A DNA stretch of 64,000 nucleotides, from the NCBI GenBank assembly GCA_934511465.1, contig CAKSWG010000002.1:94066-158065 (forward strand), read 5' to 3'. Made by a program: the position numbers and the translations under genes. This DNA comes from an uncultured Faecalibacterium sp. Its GTDB lineage: Bacteria; Bacillota; Clostridia; Oscillospirales; Ruminococcaceae. How positions within the stretch are numbered: the stretch's first letter is position 1; the number at the start of each line of letters is the position of its first letter. The notes beneath the pieces were generated by a model. It was not told the origin of the DNA, made no database searches, and saw nothing but the letters and a program-made list of their open reading frames with translations. Positions 25,913-33,794 of this stretch are shown here, one piece after another.

Positions 25913-26569
25913 GTGATCTATCGAGACAATTTGTTTCTCAACGCCAGATTCCAAGAGGCTGTTCAAGCTGCCCATGACCAAGATTGGCAAACCTTTGAAA
26001 AATATTCTTTCTACGATGCCAAGATGATGGAAGACCTGCTGTACAAATGCGAACATCTGATGCCTCTTGAAATCAAATGTCGGTACGCCTTACAACATTA
26101 TTACAGTCACGGCGATCATTCTCCCATCATTCGGAAGTATGTCCGCCGAGCCAAAATCATTCGTCCTGACAACTGGCGCGATGCTCTGCCGGAGAGCGTA
26201 AGAGACATTGAGATATTTACCGTATATCGCGGCGGCATCGGCAGCATTGAGCGCGCACCGCTTTCTATTTCATGGTCTCTCTCTTACGATGTTGCTGAAT
26301 GGTTTGCACACCGCAGTGAACTTTTTTACCGCTGCCCCTGCCATGTATATCAAGGAACAATTCACGCCGACAAGGTGATTGCATATCTTCCAGAGCGCAG
26401 TGAGTTTGAAATCATCCAACACCGGAATGTCAAAGACGTGCAGGAAATCACGCCGCTGAGAGGGTACAGTCCTCCATTCAATGCCTTCAAATCATCAAAA
26501 AAATGGGTTCATAATGAAGAGGAAAGCAACCGCTATTTCAATGAATGGTATCAATCGCAGAACTGCTGA
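25913..26569 (+). CDS. ADP-ribosyltransferase-like protein
   Basis: A 218-residue protein I do not recognise by name. Its second half carries the three elements of the R-S-E class of ADP-ribosyltransferases in order: FTVYRGG (Arg strand, about 101-107), SISWSLSYDVAEWFA (Ser strand and helix) and RSEFEII (an E-x-E pair). The N-terminal 90 residues are helical. Start is GTG at 25913 with AAGGAGG 11 bases upstream. It is the only plus-strand cargo gene and lies between two 238-bp repeat copies. It could be a toxin that modifies a host or phage protein. The fold call is by motif only. Confidence 0.6.
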   Translation: MIYRDNLFLNARFQEAVQAAHDQDWQTFEKYSFYDAKMMEDLLYKCEHLMPLEIKCRYALQHYYSHGDHSPIIRKYVRRAKIIRPDNWRDALPESVRDIEIFTVYRGGIGSIERAPLSISWSLSYDVAEWFAHRSELFYRCPCHVYQGTIHADKVIAYLPERSEFEIIQHRNVKDVQEITPLRGYSPPFNAFKSSKKWVHNEEESNRYFNEWYQSQNC

Positions 26570-26589
26570 ATTTTATGTTGCTTCAAATA

Positions 26590-26827
26590 ATAAGTCCTAC
26601 TATCACCGCTTTACCACAATAAATTTTGCAAAACCATCTTGACGCGCCCTGCAATCCATGATACCCTCTATCGCAAATCCCACCAAATTTGTAGAAAAGT
26701 ACAGAACGGTGAGGGTTTATTCCCCATGAAGATTTTTACCGCCCCGCAACACACCCGATTTGTTTTGCCGCCGTTTCACCCGACAAAATTTTTCGCCTGT
26801 CTTGCAGGGCGGTATTTTTCTTTTGGG
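26590..26827 (+). ncRNA. 238-bp repeat unit B
   Basis: Second copy of the unit at 25623-25860, same orientation, directly after the ADP-ribosyltransferase-like gene. The stem has one change (CCGCCCCGCAA) and the T tract is kept. The stretch 26828-27130 that follows has no convincing gene; it holds AAAATTTTCAA-type inverted repeats. Confidence 0.6.
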
Positions 26828-27130
26828 AAGCTGCACCTTGAATTCTTCATAAGCCGTCTGAACGAGATACCGTGCCATGACCTCACACGTTCTGTGGGCG
26901 AGCCGGACAACGCCGCTGCAAAACAGGGGCAGGAACTGCGTTCGGTGTGAACGGTGACCATGAGCAGGGGCTTTGCCTTTTCACACGTTTTGCTCTGCAA
27001 AATTTTCAACGTGCATTGCGGTTCGACTTCTGAAATTTTCAGTGTTGCACGGAAAGGGCGAAAGCAAGTATCGACCTGTGGCCACAAATTTTCAATGCTT
27101 GAAAAATTGCTGTCCACTCAGTCATCCTTG

Positions 27131-27198
27131 TTGGGGAGTGCCTTCCCCAAACCCTGCTCTAGCTTCGCACCGTTGGTGCGAAAGCGGCGTGTCGCTTT
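27131..27198. other. Candidate origin of transfer (oriT)
   Basis: Three adjacent hairpins: TTGGGGA/TCCCCAA (27131-27150), TTCGCACC/GGTGCGAA (27164-27182, perfect) and AAAGCG/CGCTTT (27181-27198). They lie 56 bases upstream of mobC and the relaxase. Hairpins next to relaxosome genes are the usual form of oriT; the nick site cannot be read. Confidence 0.55.
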
Positions 27199-27253
27199 AC
27201 ATAGCCCTCTCCATCCCGGAGCGGGCATTTATCATTTTCACAGGAGGTCGAAT

Positions 27254-27700
27254 ATGACTGAAATGAAAAGTCCGAACGTACACGCACGAGAGAACCGCAA
27301 TGACACGCCGCAAAAACGAAAGACACACATCATCAAGGTCAGAGTGACCGCAGAAGAAAAACTGCGGATCGCATACGCCTGCAAAGAACTCCAACTCACC
27401 CAATCCGAGCTCGTCCGCCGCGTCCTGTACGGCGTGAACGTCAAGCACACCGTTGTGGTGGCGCAGGGCGGCGAGGATGCACTGGCGGCGCTTGCTGCCT
27501 TGTCTGCCCAGTGCAGCAAGGTGGGCAGCAACCTCAACCAGCTTGCACGGCACTTCAACTCCGGCGGCAAAGACACCGAGCAGCTCCGGGCGCAAATTCT
27601 GGAGGAACTGTCCGCACTCACGAACTTTCGGCTGAAAGCCGAAGAAACGGTTGGTGAACTGTATGGCAACCATCAAGCATTTGACCTCGAAAAACTCTAA
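27254..27700 (+). CDS. mobC: Mobilization protein MobC (relaxosome accessory)
   Basis: A 148-residue protein with an N-terminal ribbon-helix-helix-like segment (KVRVTAEEKLRIAYACKELQLTQSELVRR) and a C-terminal MobC signature (SAQCSKVGSNLNQLARHFN). It binds oriT and helps the relaxase open the strand. ATG at 27254 has AGGAGG upstream. It overlaps the relaxase gene by 38 bp, so the two are coupled. Confidence 0.88.
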   Translation: MTEMKSPNVHARENRNDTPQKRKTHIIKVRVTAEEKLRIAYACKELQLTQSELVRRVLYGVNVKHTVVVAQGGEDALAALAALSAQCSKVGSNLNQLARHFNSGGKDTEQLRAQILEELSALTNFRLKAEETVGELYGNHQAFDLEKL

Positions 27701-29225
27701 CTACGCCGCCGCCGAAAGCTATCTGACCTTTCAGCACAACGAGTACACCGGTCTGCCCATTCTGGACGAGAAGGGCAGACCCAAGCTGCGGGATTCGTAC
27801 CTGCTCGACACCCTTGAGTGCGGCGGATCCTCGTTCGCTATGGCCTGCCTGATCGCCAATCGCAAGTATAGCAAGAACGGCAGGCGGGAGGACGTGAAGA
27901 TCCACCATTATATCATCAGCTTCGACCCGAAGGACGCAGTAGAAAACGGCCTGACCATGGAGCGGGCGCAAGCCCTCGGCTTGCAGTTCTGCAAGGAAAA
28001 CTTTCCCGGTCATCCCGCCATCGTCTGCACCCACCCGGACGGTCACAACAGTGCCGGGAACATCCACGTCCACATCGTCATCGGCAGCTTGCGTGTCCGC
28101 ACCGTGGAACGGCAGCCCTTCATGGACAAGCCGTGCGACTGGGAAGCGGGCAAGAAGCACCGCTGCACCTCTGCCATGCTCCGGCACCTCCGTGTCGCAG
28201 TCATGGAAATGTGTGAGCAAGCCGACCTGAACCAGATCAACCTGCTGGAAGCCCAAGGCGACCATGTTTCGGAGCGCGAGTATTGGGCGCAGCGGCGCGG
28301 ACAACGCCGCCTCGTCCATGCCAACGCCAAACTTGCCGCCGAAGGGCAGCAGCCCACCCAGACCGTCTACCAGACCGAGCTGGACAAGCTGCGAAAGCAG
28401 ATCTACGCTGTGCTGAACAAGACCACCACCTTCGAGGAATTTTCTGCATTGCTCATGCAGGAACACGGCATCGCCGTGAAGGAGAGCCGAGGTCGGTTGA
28501 GCTACTGCCCGCCCGGCCGGACAAAGTTCATCGCCGCCAAGAAACTGAGCAAGAAGCTGGAAAAAGAGCAGGTGCTGACCGCCCTCTCCCAGAACATCCA
28601 GCTTGCCGCCATCATCCAGCCCGCCTGCGAGCAGAAGCCGGATAAGATCAGGAAACTGGTTGACATTCAGGCGAACGTTGCTGCGGGCAAGGGCATCGGC
28701 TATGAGCGTTGGGCGAAAAAGTTCAACCTCAAACGCTGGTCGCAGACCTTGTGTCTCCTGCAGGAGAAGAAGCTGCTCAGCGAAGATGCCCTGAACCAGC
28801 GCATTGCCGAACTGCAAACCCAGCACGACGATGCACTGGCGGTGGTCAAAGACATGGATGCCCGCATGGTCTCCCTCAAGGAGCTGCGCGGGCATCTTGT
28901 GGTCTATCGGCAGTACAAGCCCCTTGCACAGAAGCTCCAGACTGTGCGGAATCCCGCCAAGTTCAAGGAGCAGCACCGTGCAGAGTTTGCTGTGTACGAG
29001 GCCGCTTGCGCCTATTTCAAGGCCAACGGGCTCAGGACGCTGCCGGACCTCAAAAAACTGGATGCCGAATACCAGACCCTTTCCTCGGAGAAAAACGGGT
29101 TCTACACCCGCTACAAGAAAGCGCAGATCGAACTGCGTGAACTCCGCACCGCACAACAGAACGTGGAAGCCTTCTTCCGCAAGGAGGAGCGCAGCCACGC
29201 CGTACCGCAGCAGGAGGTCAAATGA
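27663..29225 (+). CDS. Relaxase/mobilization nuclease
   Basis: A 520-residue MobA/VirD2-type relaxase. It starts MATIKHLTSKNSNYAAAESYL, where the early Tyr residues are candidates for strand transfer. Motif III, the metal-binding His triad, reads HNSAGNIHVHIVIGSL (about 120-135). The rest, to residue 520, is a helical, charged region probably used for helicase or recruitment contacts. ATG at 27663 lies inside mobC. It nicks oriT and is carried with the strand into the recipient by another element's secretion system. Confidence 0.93.
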   Translation: MATIKHLTSKNSNYAAAESYLTFQHNEYTGLPILDEKGRPKLRDSYLLDTLECGGSSFAMACLIANRKYSKNGRREDVKIHHYIISFDPKDAVENGLTMERAQALGLQFCKENFPGHPAIVCTHPDGHNSAGNIHVHIVIGSLRVRTVERQPFMDKPCDWEAGKKHRCTSAMLRHLRVAVMEMCEQADLNQINLLEAQGDHVSEREYWAQRRGQRRLVHANAKLAAEGQQPTQTVYQTELDKLRKQIYAVLNKTTTFEEFSALLMQEHGIAVKESRGRLSYCPPGRTKFIAAKKLSKKLEKEQVLTALSQNIQLAAIIQPACEQKPDKIRKLVDIQANVAAGKGIGYERWAKKFNLKRWSQTLCLLQEKKLLSEDALNQRIAELQTQHDDALAVVKDMDARMVSLKELRGHLVVYRQYKPLAQKLQTVRNPAKFKEQHRAEFAVYEAACAYFKANGLRTLPDLKKLDAEYQTLSSEKNGFYTRYKKAQIELRELRTAQQNVEAFFRKEERSHAVPQQEVK

Positions 29226-29414
29226 ACAACACTCTGACGGATCGATGTGTGAATAAACCCAACCTCACCCACGCCCCTCACCGGGCTTCGTCCTTTCGAC
29301 TGTACCCCACCCATTGGGACGGAGGGTAGCTCCTCTGTCTTTTCGGACGTAAAAAGCGCCATCTCGACCCGGCAGGCAGCGGAGCTGTACGGCTTCGCCG
29401 TAAACCGGAACGGT

Positions 29415-31004
29415 ATGATGTGCTGCCCCTTCCACGGGGATAAACACCCCAGCATGAAGGTGGACAGCCGTTTCCACTGTTTTGCCTGTCAGGCAGATGG
29501 CGATGTGATCGATTTTGTCGGCAGACTTTTTCAACTTTCTCCCTACAAGGCTGTGGAAAAGTTGAAGGAGGACTTCGGCATGGCACTTGCCGACGGCAAG
29601 GTGCGGCTTGCTCCCCGCAGACCGAAAACGAGCTACGGAAGTATTGGGAGGGATTGCATGAGCGACTGGAAAAAGAGGAACGAAGATTGGCGTGATGAGG
29701 ACGAACTGGAAGAAGAGGAAGAATGCGAATGCCCTTGGGTAGACAGTAAGGGCAAAGTGCGTGAAACCGCTTACTGCCAGTACCTTTTAGAGAAGCACCC
29801 CATGATGTGCCTGAAACAGAAGCTGTTCGACCAGAACGGTGAGGTAGACGAGGACGCACTGCTCTATGAAGTCCACAGTGATCTCCGTGACTTTGTACTC
29901 GACAACCTTGCCAAGAAGGAGAAGCAGGTTCTGGACGCACTCCGCATCGAAACCTATACCCCTGAATGGAAACCCCAGCTTGACCGCATCCATCTCCAGA
30001 ACGGAACCTACTTTCTGGACGAACGGGGCTTTGTGCCGGAAAAGGAACTCTGCCTGAACCGGCTCCCCGTGGAATACCAGCCCGATGCCCCCGCACCGAC
30101 CAAGTGGCTGGAATTTTTGGACGGTCTGCTCATCCCGGAGGACATTCTGACCTTGCAGGAATATCTCGGCTATCTTCTGATCCCGTCTACCAAGGCGCAG
30201 AAGATGCTGGTCATGACCGGCAAGGGCGGCGAAGGAAAATCCCGCATCGGCTTGCTGCTGAAGAAGCTGTTCGGGGAAGCCTCTCACTCCGAATCCATCC
30301 TCCGCATCGAAACAAACCGCTTTGCCAGTGCAAATCTGGAGTATAAGCTGGTCATGGTCGATGACGATCTGAACATGGTGGCTTTGCCCGAAACACGGAA
30401 CATCAAGTCCATCGTCACCGCTGAAGACCGTTTGTGCATCGAGCGGAAAAACAAGCAGGCTGTCCAAGGCCTGCTGTACGTTCGTTTCATCTGCTTCGGC
30501 AATGGCAACCTTGTGGCTGCTCACGATGACAGCGACGGCTTCTGGCGCAGACAGATCCTCATCACGGTGAAAGACCGTGACCCTGCCCGGGTGGATAATC
30601 CCTTCCTCATCGAAGAGTTGTCCGAGGAGCGTCCCGGCATCCTGCTGTGGATGCTGGAGGGGTTGCACCGTCTGCTGGCGAACCGCTATCAGTTCACCAT
30701 CAGCGAGCGCTCCATCCAGAACCTCGAAGCAGCCATGGCGGACAGCGACAACCTGACCCAGTTCATGCAGGCAACGGCGTATGTCCGCTTCAAGCCCGAC
30801 ACCGAGGAACGCTCCACCTATCTCTACCGCGCCTACACCAAGTGGTGCGAGGATAATCTGGAATCACCTGTTCCGCAAAAGAAGTTCAGCCAGTTCCTGC
30901 TGAAAAATGCGGGGAAGTATGGCCTGACCTTCTCCAAGCACATCGAGGGAAAGTACCGCGGCTTCCGGGGCGTATGCGTCCACCCCGCCTTTGCTGCGGC
31001 ATAA
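29415..31004 (+). CDS. Primase/helicase of the element (CHC2 zinc finger plus P4-type helicase)
   Basis: A 529-residue protein from the first ATG. The N terminus holds a CHC2-type zinc ribbon (CCPFHGDKHPSM ... FHCFACQADGDVIDFVG). Residues about 215-480 are a D5/P4-like SF3 helicase with Walker A MTGKGGEGKSRIG and Walker B VMVDDDLN. It likely primes and unwinds the element after transfer. Family members usually have about 25 residues before the zinc ribbon, and an open frame with matching sequence (SVFSDVKSAISTRQAAELYG) runs back to 29253 without ATG, GTG or TTG. The true start is therefore uncertain: a rare codon, or a start destroyed by mutation. Confidence 0.85.
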   Translation: MMCCPFHGDKHPSMKVDSRFHCFACQADGDVIDFVGRLFQLSPYKAVEKLKEDFGMALADGKVRLAPRRPKTSYGSIGRDCMSDWKKRNEDWRDEDELEEEEECECPWVDSKGKVRETAYCQYLLEKHPMMCLKQKLFDQNGEVDEDALLYEVHSDLRDFVLDNLAKKEKQVLDALRIETYTPEWKPQLDRIHLQNGTYFLDERGFVPEKELCLNRLPVEYQPDAPAPTKWLEFLDGLLIPEDILTLQEYLGYLLIPSTKAQKMLVMTGKGGEGKSRIGLLLKKLFGEASHSESILRIETNRFASANLEYKLVMVDDDLNMVALPETRNIKSIVTAEDRLCIERKNKQAVQGLLYVRFICFGNGNLVAAHDDSDGFWRRQILITVKDRDPARVDNPFLIEELSEERPGILLWMLEGLHRLLANRYQFTISERSIQNLEAAMADSDNLTQFMQATAYVRFKPDTEERSTYLYRAYTKWCEDNLESPVPQKKFSQFLLKNAGKYGLTFSKHIEGKYRGFRGVCVHPAFAAA

Positions 31005-31029
31005 AACACACGAAAAGTGAAAATCTCCC

Positions 31030-31242
31030 GCCCCACGCGCCCCAAAGCATTTGTTTTTACCTGTTATCGTTGTTTTCTCCGGGCGCGTGTCCGCCCCTTC
31101 CGGGCGGATGCAGGGCGGCAAAACGCCCATCGGGGCTGGAGAGAAACCAGGATGCGCCCCAAGAGGGCGCGTGCATCCCAGCCATGCGCCCTAAAAAATC
31201 AACACAGAAAGGTACTTTTGTGTGGTTTGGGGCGCGTGGGGC
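31030..31242. repeat. Perfect 17-bp inverted repeat flanking a structured gap
   Basis: 31030-31046 and 31226-31242 are exact reverse complements (GCCCCACGCGCCCCAAA). The 180 bases between contain two GC-rich hairpins (around 31086-31136 and 31150-31178). No gene lies in 31005-31381. Confidence 0.8.
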
Positions 31243-31381
31243 GCGTAAATTCAAGTTCTCGCACTTTTTTGGGCTGCTGCTTCGGGTCAGGAGCGGCAGG
31301 CCCTTACATATTTACCGGCCCACAGGGTGCAGCTCAACCGGAACTGCGCCGGGTCTGGAGAAGTGCAAAGGAGACATGCCT

Positions 31382-31681
31382 ATGACGAATGTCCGCAAAA
31401 ATTCCGCTAAACTGACCCGTGAGGACTTGAAAATCGCGCCCGAATCCCCTACAATGAAATTGTCCGAAACCCCTGCCGTAGAACCTTCTGACCAGACCAG
31501 CAAAACCGTCCGACACGCCCCGCTCGTTTACCGGGTGGAGGAGATCGCCCAGCTTTTGGCGATCTCCAACCGTGCTGCGTACAATCTGTGCAACACCACG
31601 AAAGATTTCAAGGTGATCCGCCTCGGTACCAGCATCCGGGTAAGCAAGCAGAGCTTTGACGATTGGTTTGCAGCGGTCTGA
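31382..31681 (+). CDS. xis: Excisionase-type helix-turn-helix protein
   Basis: A 99-residue protein. The last 55 residues form an HTH_17/excisionase domain (YRVEEIAQLLAISNRAAYNLCN... RLGTSIRVSKQSFDDWF). It probably binds the attachment region and favours excision by the integrase encoded 14 bp downstream. ATG at 31382 has AAGGAG 8 bases upstream; an ATG two codons earlier is too close to that site. Confidence 0.85.
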   Translation: MTNVRKNSAKLTREDLKIAPESPTMKLSETPAVEPSDQTSKTVRHAPLVYRVEEIAQLLAISNRAAYNLCNTTKDFKVIRLGTSIRVSKQSFDDWFAAV

Positions 31682-31695
31682 GGGAGGGAACATCT

Positions 31696-33096
31696 ATGGC
31701 ATCTATTATGAAACGTGGCAACACGTATTCCGTCCGATACAACTACAAAGATCACGCTGGCAAGCCCTGCAAGGGCTGGGAAACCTTCAAGACCAAGGCC
31801 GAAGCGCAGGAGCGCAAGATCACGGTGGAGAAGGAACTGCTGGACGGCACCTTCCTCGTGCCCGATGCAATGACGGTGGAGGAAATGCTGTACAAGTGGA
31901 TTCCCATTCAGTCCAGCAAACACAAGTGGTCTCCCAAGACCTACACCCAATCTGTGGCGATGGTGCAGAACCTCATCGTGCCGTATATCGGAAAGCGGAA
32001 GGTGCAAGACCTCCGCACCTATGACATTGAGCAGTTCTACGCCACCCTGAGCCAGACCCCCTGCGGCCAGTACGTTCACGGCGAGAAGCAGGAGCTGACG
32101 GAAAATCAGAAGAAACGGCTGTTATCCAGCACGTCCATTCACGAAGTCCACACGCTCCTGAAAACTGCCTTTTCGTATGCCGTTGACTGGGATCTGATCC
32201 ACAAGTCGCCTACTCCCCGTGAAGCCCCCAAGATCAACACCGAAGAACGCACCATCTGGGATGAGCGCACCATGTTGGCGGCGCTGCAGACCATCGAGAA
32301 CCCCGCCCTGCATCTGGCGGTGCACATGAGCATGATCCTCTCCTTGCGAGAGGGTGAGATCCTCGGCTTGCAGCCGAGTGATCTCGACTTTGATGCAGCA
32401 GACGGACGGGGAACCATCTCGGTGAACAAAGCCCTGCAGCGTGCCGACAAGGTCGCCTTGTCCAAGATCGACCCCACCCAGATCTACCACACCTTCCCGG
32501 ACAGACGGGAGGGGAGTAAGTCCTCGCTGATCCTGAAGCGGACTAAGACCAAAAAGTCCAACCGCATCCTGTACATGACCAAGCCCTTGAAAGAGGAGCT
32601 TCTGGCATGGCTGGAAAAGATGAAGCAGGACGAGCAGAGCGCCCCGGAAAAGTACAGCAACTGCGGTCAGCTGTTCCGCTTACCAGACGGCTTACCCATT
32701 GCCCCGGACGTTCTGACCAAGTGGTATCGTATGTGGCGGGCAGAGCACCCGGAGTTTGAGAAGATCGTGTTCCACGGTCTGCGCCACTCCAGTGCCACCT
32801 ACCAGCTGCTGCAATCTGGCGGTGACTTCAAGTCGGTGCAGGGCAACACCGGCCATGCAACCGCCACCGTCCTGATGGACACCTACGCTCACACGCAGGA
32901 CAAGCCCCGGTTGGAGTTGACCGAGAAGATCGAAGCCGACTTCTACACGCAGGATGTGGCAGGTGCGAAGCCGCAGGAACCCCCGGAAAACAAAACGCCG
33001 GTGGCAACAAAAATCACGGGTAAAATGATCCTTGAAGCCATCCGGCAGATGGACGCAGAGGAACGCCGCGAGCTGACGCGGGTGCTCTTCGCGTAA
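31696..33096 (+). CDS. int: Tyrosine recombinase (integrase) of the element
   Basis: A 466-residue phage-type integrase. An N-terminal AP2-like arm-binding domain (GNTYSVRYNYKDHAGKPCKGWETF) is followed by a SAM-like core-binding domain and the catalytic domain with Arg in SLREGEILGL, Lys in KRTKTKKSNR, HGLRHSS, the second His in GNTGHATATV and Tyr in MDTYAHT. ATG at 31696 has GGGAGGG upstream. It lies 153 bp from the tRNA-Arg 3' end, the target it cuts. Confidence 0.97.
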   Translation: MASIMKRGNTYSVRYNYKDHAGKPCKGWETFKTKAEAQERKITVEKELLDGTFLVPDAMTVEEMLYKWIPIQSSKHKWSPKTYTQSVAMVQNLIVPYIGKRKVQDLRTYDIEQFYATLSQTPCGQYVHGEKQELTENQKKRLLSSTSIHEVHTLLKTAFSYAVDWDLIHKSPTPREAPKINTEERTIWDERTMLAALQTIENPALHLAVHMSMILSLREGEILGLQPSDLDFDAADGRGTISVNKALQRADKVALSKIDPTQIYHTFPDRREGSKSSLILKRTKTKKSNRILYMTKPLKEELLAWLEKMKQDEQSAPEKYSNCGQLFRLPDGLPIAPDVLTKWYRMWRAEHPEFEKIVFHGLRHSSATYQLLQSGGDFKSVQGNTGHATATVLMDTYAHTQDKPRLELTEKIEADFYTQDVAGAKPQEPPENKTPVATKITGKMILEAIRQMDAEERRELTRVLFA

Positions 33097-33128
33097 AAGA
33101 TTCTTTTTTGTGCAGCGAAATACACGCT

Positions 33129-33196
33129 GTGCAAGCGATGCAAAGAGTTCATGGCTTTTTTGTAAAGTGTGCAGGAGATGTGCAAAAGTGTGCAGA
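33129..33196. promoter_or_regulatory. Candidate integrase arm-binding sites, right end
   Basis: Contains GTGCAAGCGATGCAAAGA (33129-33146) and ATGTGCAAAAGTGTGCAGA (33178-33196), both repeated at the left end of the element (16691-16766). Confidence 0.65.
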
Positions 33197-33217
33197 CTCT
33201 GCCAGAAAAACAAAAAA

Positions 33218-33243
33218 GCCATGAAATCTTTCGATTTCACGGC
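33218..33243 (-). terminator. Element-borne terminator for the rebuilt tRNA-Arg
   Basis: Stem GCCATGAAATC/GATTTCACGGC with minus-strand TTTTTTGTTTTTC, only 7 bases from the tRNA 3' end. It replaces the displaced chromosomal terminator at 16503-16542 and may also end the integrase transcript. Confidence 0.75.
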
Positions 33244-33249
33244 ATTTTC

Positions 33250-33294
33250 TGGTGCGATGGAAGGGACTCGAACCCCCGGCCTACTGATTCGTAG
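33250..33294. repeat. attR: 45-bp direct repeat within tRNA-Arg
   Basis: Same 45 bases as 16551-16595, here forming the 3' part of an intact tRNA. By the usual mechanism this portion came with the element. Confidence 0.93.
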
Positions 33295-33326
33295 TCAGTC
33301 ACTCTATCCAGCTGAGCTACCAACGC
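33250..33326 (-). tRNA. tRNA-Arg (anticodon ACG)
   Basis: A 77-base cloverleaf with encoded CCA. D arm GCTC/GAGT, anticodon arm ACTGA-CTACGAA-TCAGT (anticodon ACG) and T arm with TTCGAGT are all clear. The acceptor stem GCGTTGG/CCATCGC has a T-T mismatch at the 4:69 position. It is the insertion site of the mobile element. A consensus promoter lies just upstream. Confidence 0.95.
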
Positions 33327-33351
33327 ATACGCTCCGTTCGGAACAAGATGT

Positions 33352-33380
33352 ATTTTATCACTCGGCCATGGTTTTGTCAA
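33352..33380 (-). promoter_or_regulatory. Promoter of tRNA-Arg
   Basis: Minus-strand TTGACA, 17-bp spacer, TAAAAT, 26 bases before the tRNA 5' end. The stretch 33381-33650 between this and the trigger factor promoter shows no gene. Confidence 0.85.
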
Positions 33381-33664
33381 CACCTTTTTGCAATTATTTT
33401 TATTCTTTTTGACCACGATCGTTTTTCACGCGTGTGCACGGCATTTTTCACAGGATTTTTCCCGCGTCCATCGCCGCGCTTTCTGCCCGCCGCCTGCACA
33501 GCAGGGCTCCGTTTCGGTATTTTTGCGCTGTTCCTCTTATATGGGCATCCTGCGGCAGACGCTTTGCGCCCGCAGGGTCTGCGCACTTTTTCCGGCAAAA
33601 AGCCGTTCAAGGCGCAAAACCAGCATTTTTTATGATTTTTCTTGTATCGCTTTTGTCATTCTTG

Positions 33665-33673
33665 TGTTATAAT
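33665..33673 (+). promoter_or_regulatory. Extended -10 promoter of trigger factor
   Basis: TGTTATAAT, a TGn-extended perfect -10, 122 bases before the start codon. No good -35 at normal spacing. Confidence 0.6.
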
Positions 33674-33794
33674 AACCTTACTATATGTTTTAATCTGTGT
33701 CCATGCAGGGGTACAGGAGCTTTGCGGTGGGCGTCGATCGGGCGCCGGGCCGCCGGGTTTTCTCTGCAGCGAGACACCACGGAGGGTAGATCCT

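Larger units (their letters stand above)
16551..33294. mobile_element. 16.7-kb integrative mobilizable element in tRNA-Arg
   Basis: Bounded by 45-bp identical direct repeats equal to the 3' part of tRNA-Arg (anticodon loop to CCA). The integrase gene is next to the intact tRNA, and the tRNA 3' fragment lies at the far end. Contents are integrase, excisionase, primase/helicase, relaxase, MobC and oriT-like hairpins, but no type IV secretion genes. It should therefore need a helper conjugative element. Cargo genes at 17.3-26.6 kb are mostly on the opposite strand from the mobility genes and look like defence functions. Confidence 0.93.

Noticed and set aside
26639-26950. Open frame within repeat unit B
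   Set aside because: The matching frame in unit A is shifted by a 1-base indel, so the unit is not protein-coding.
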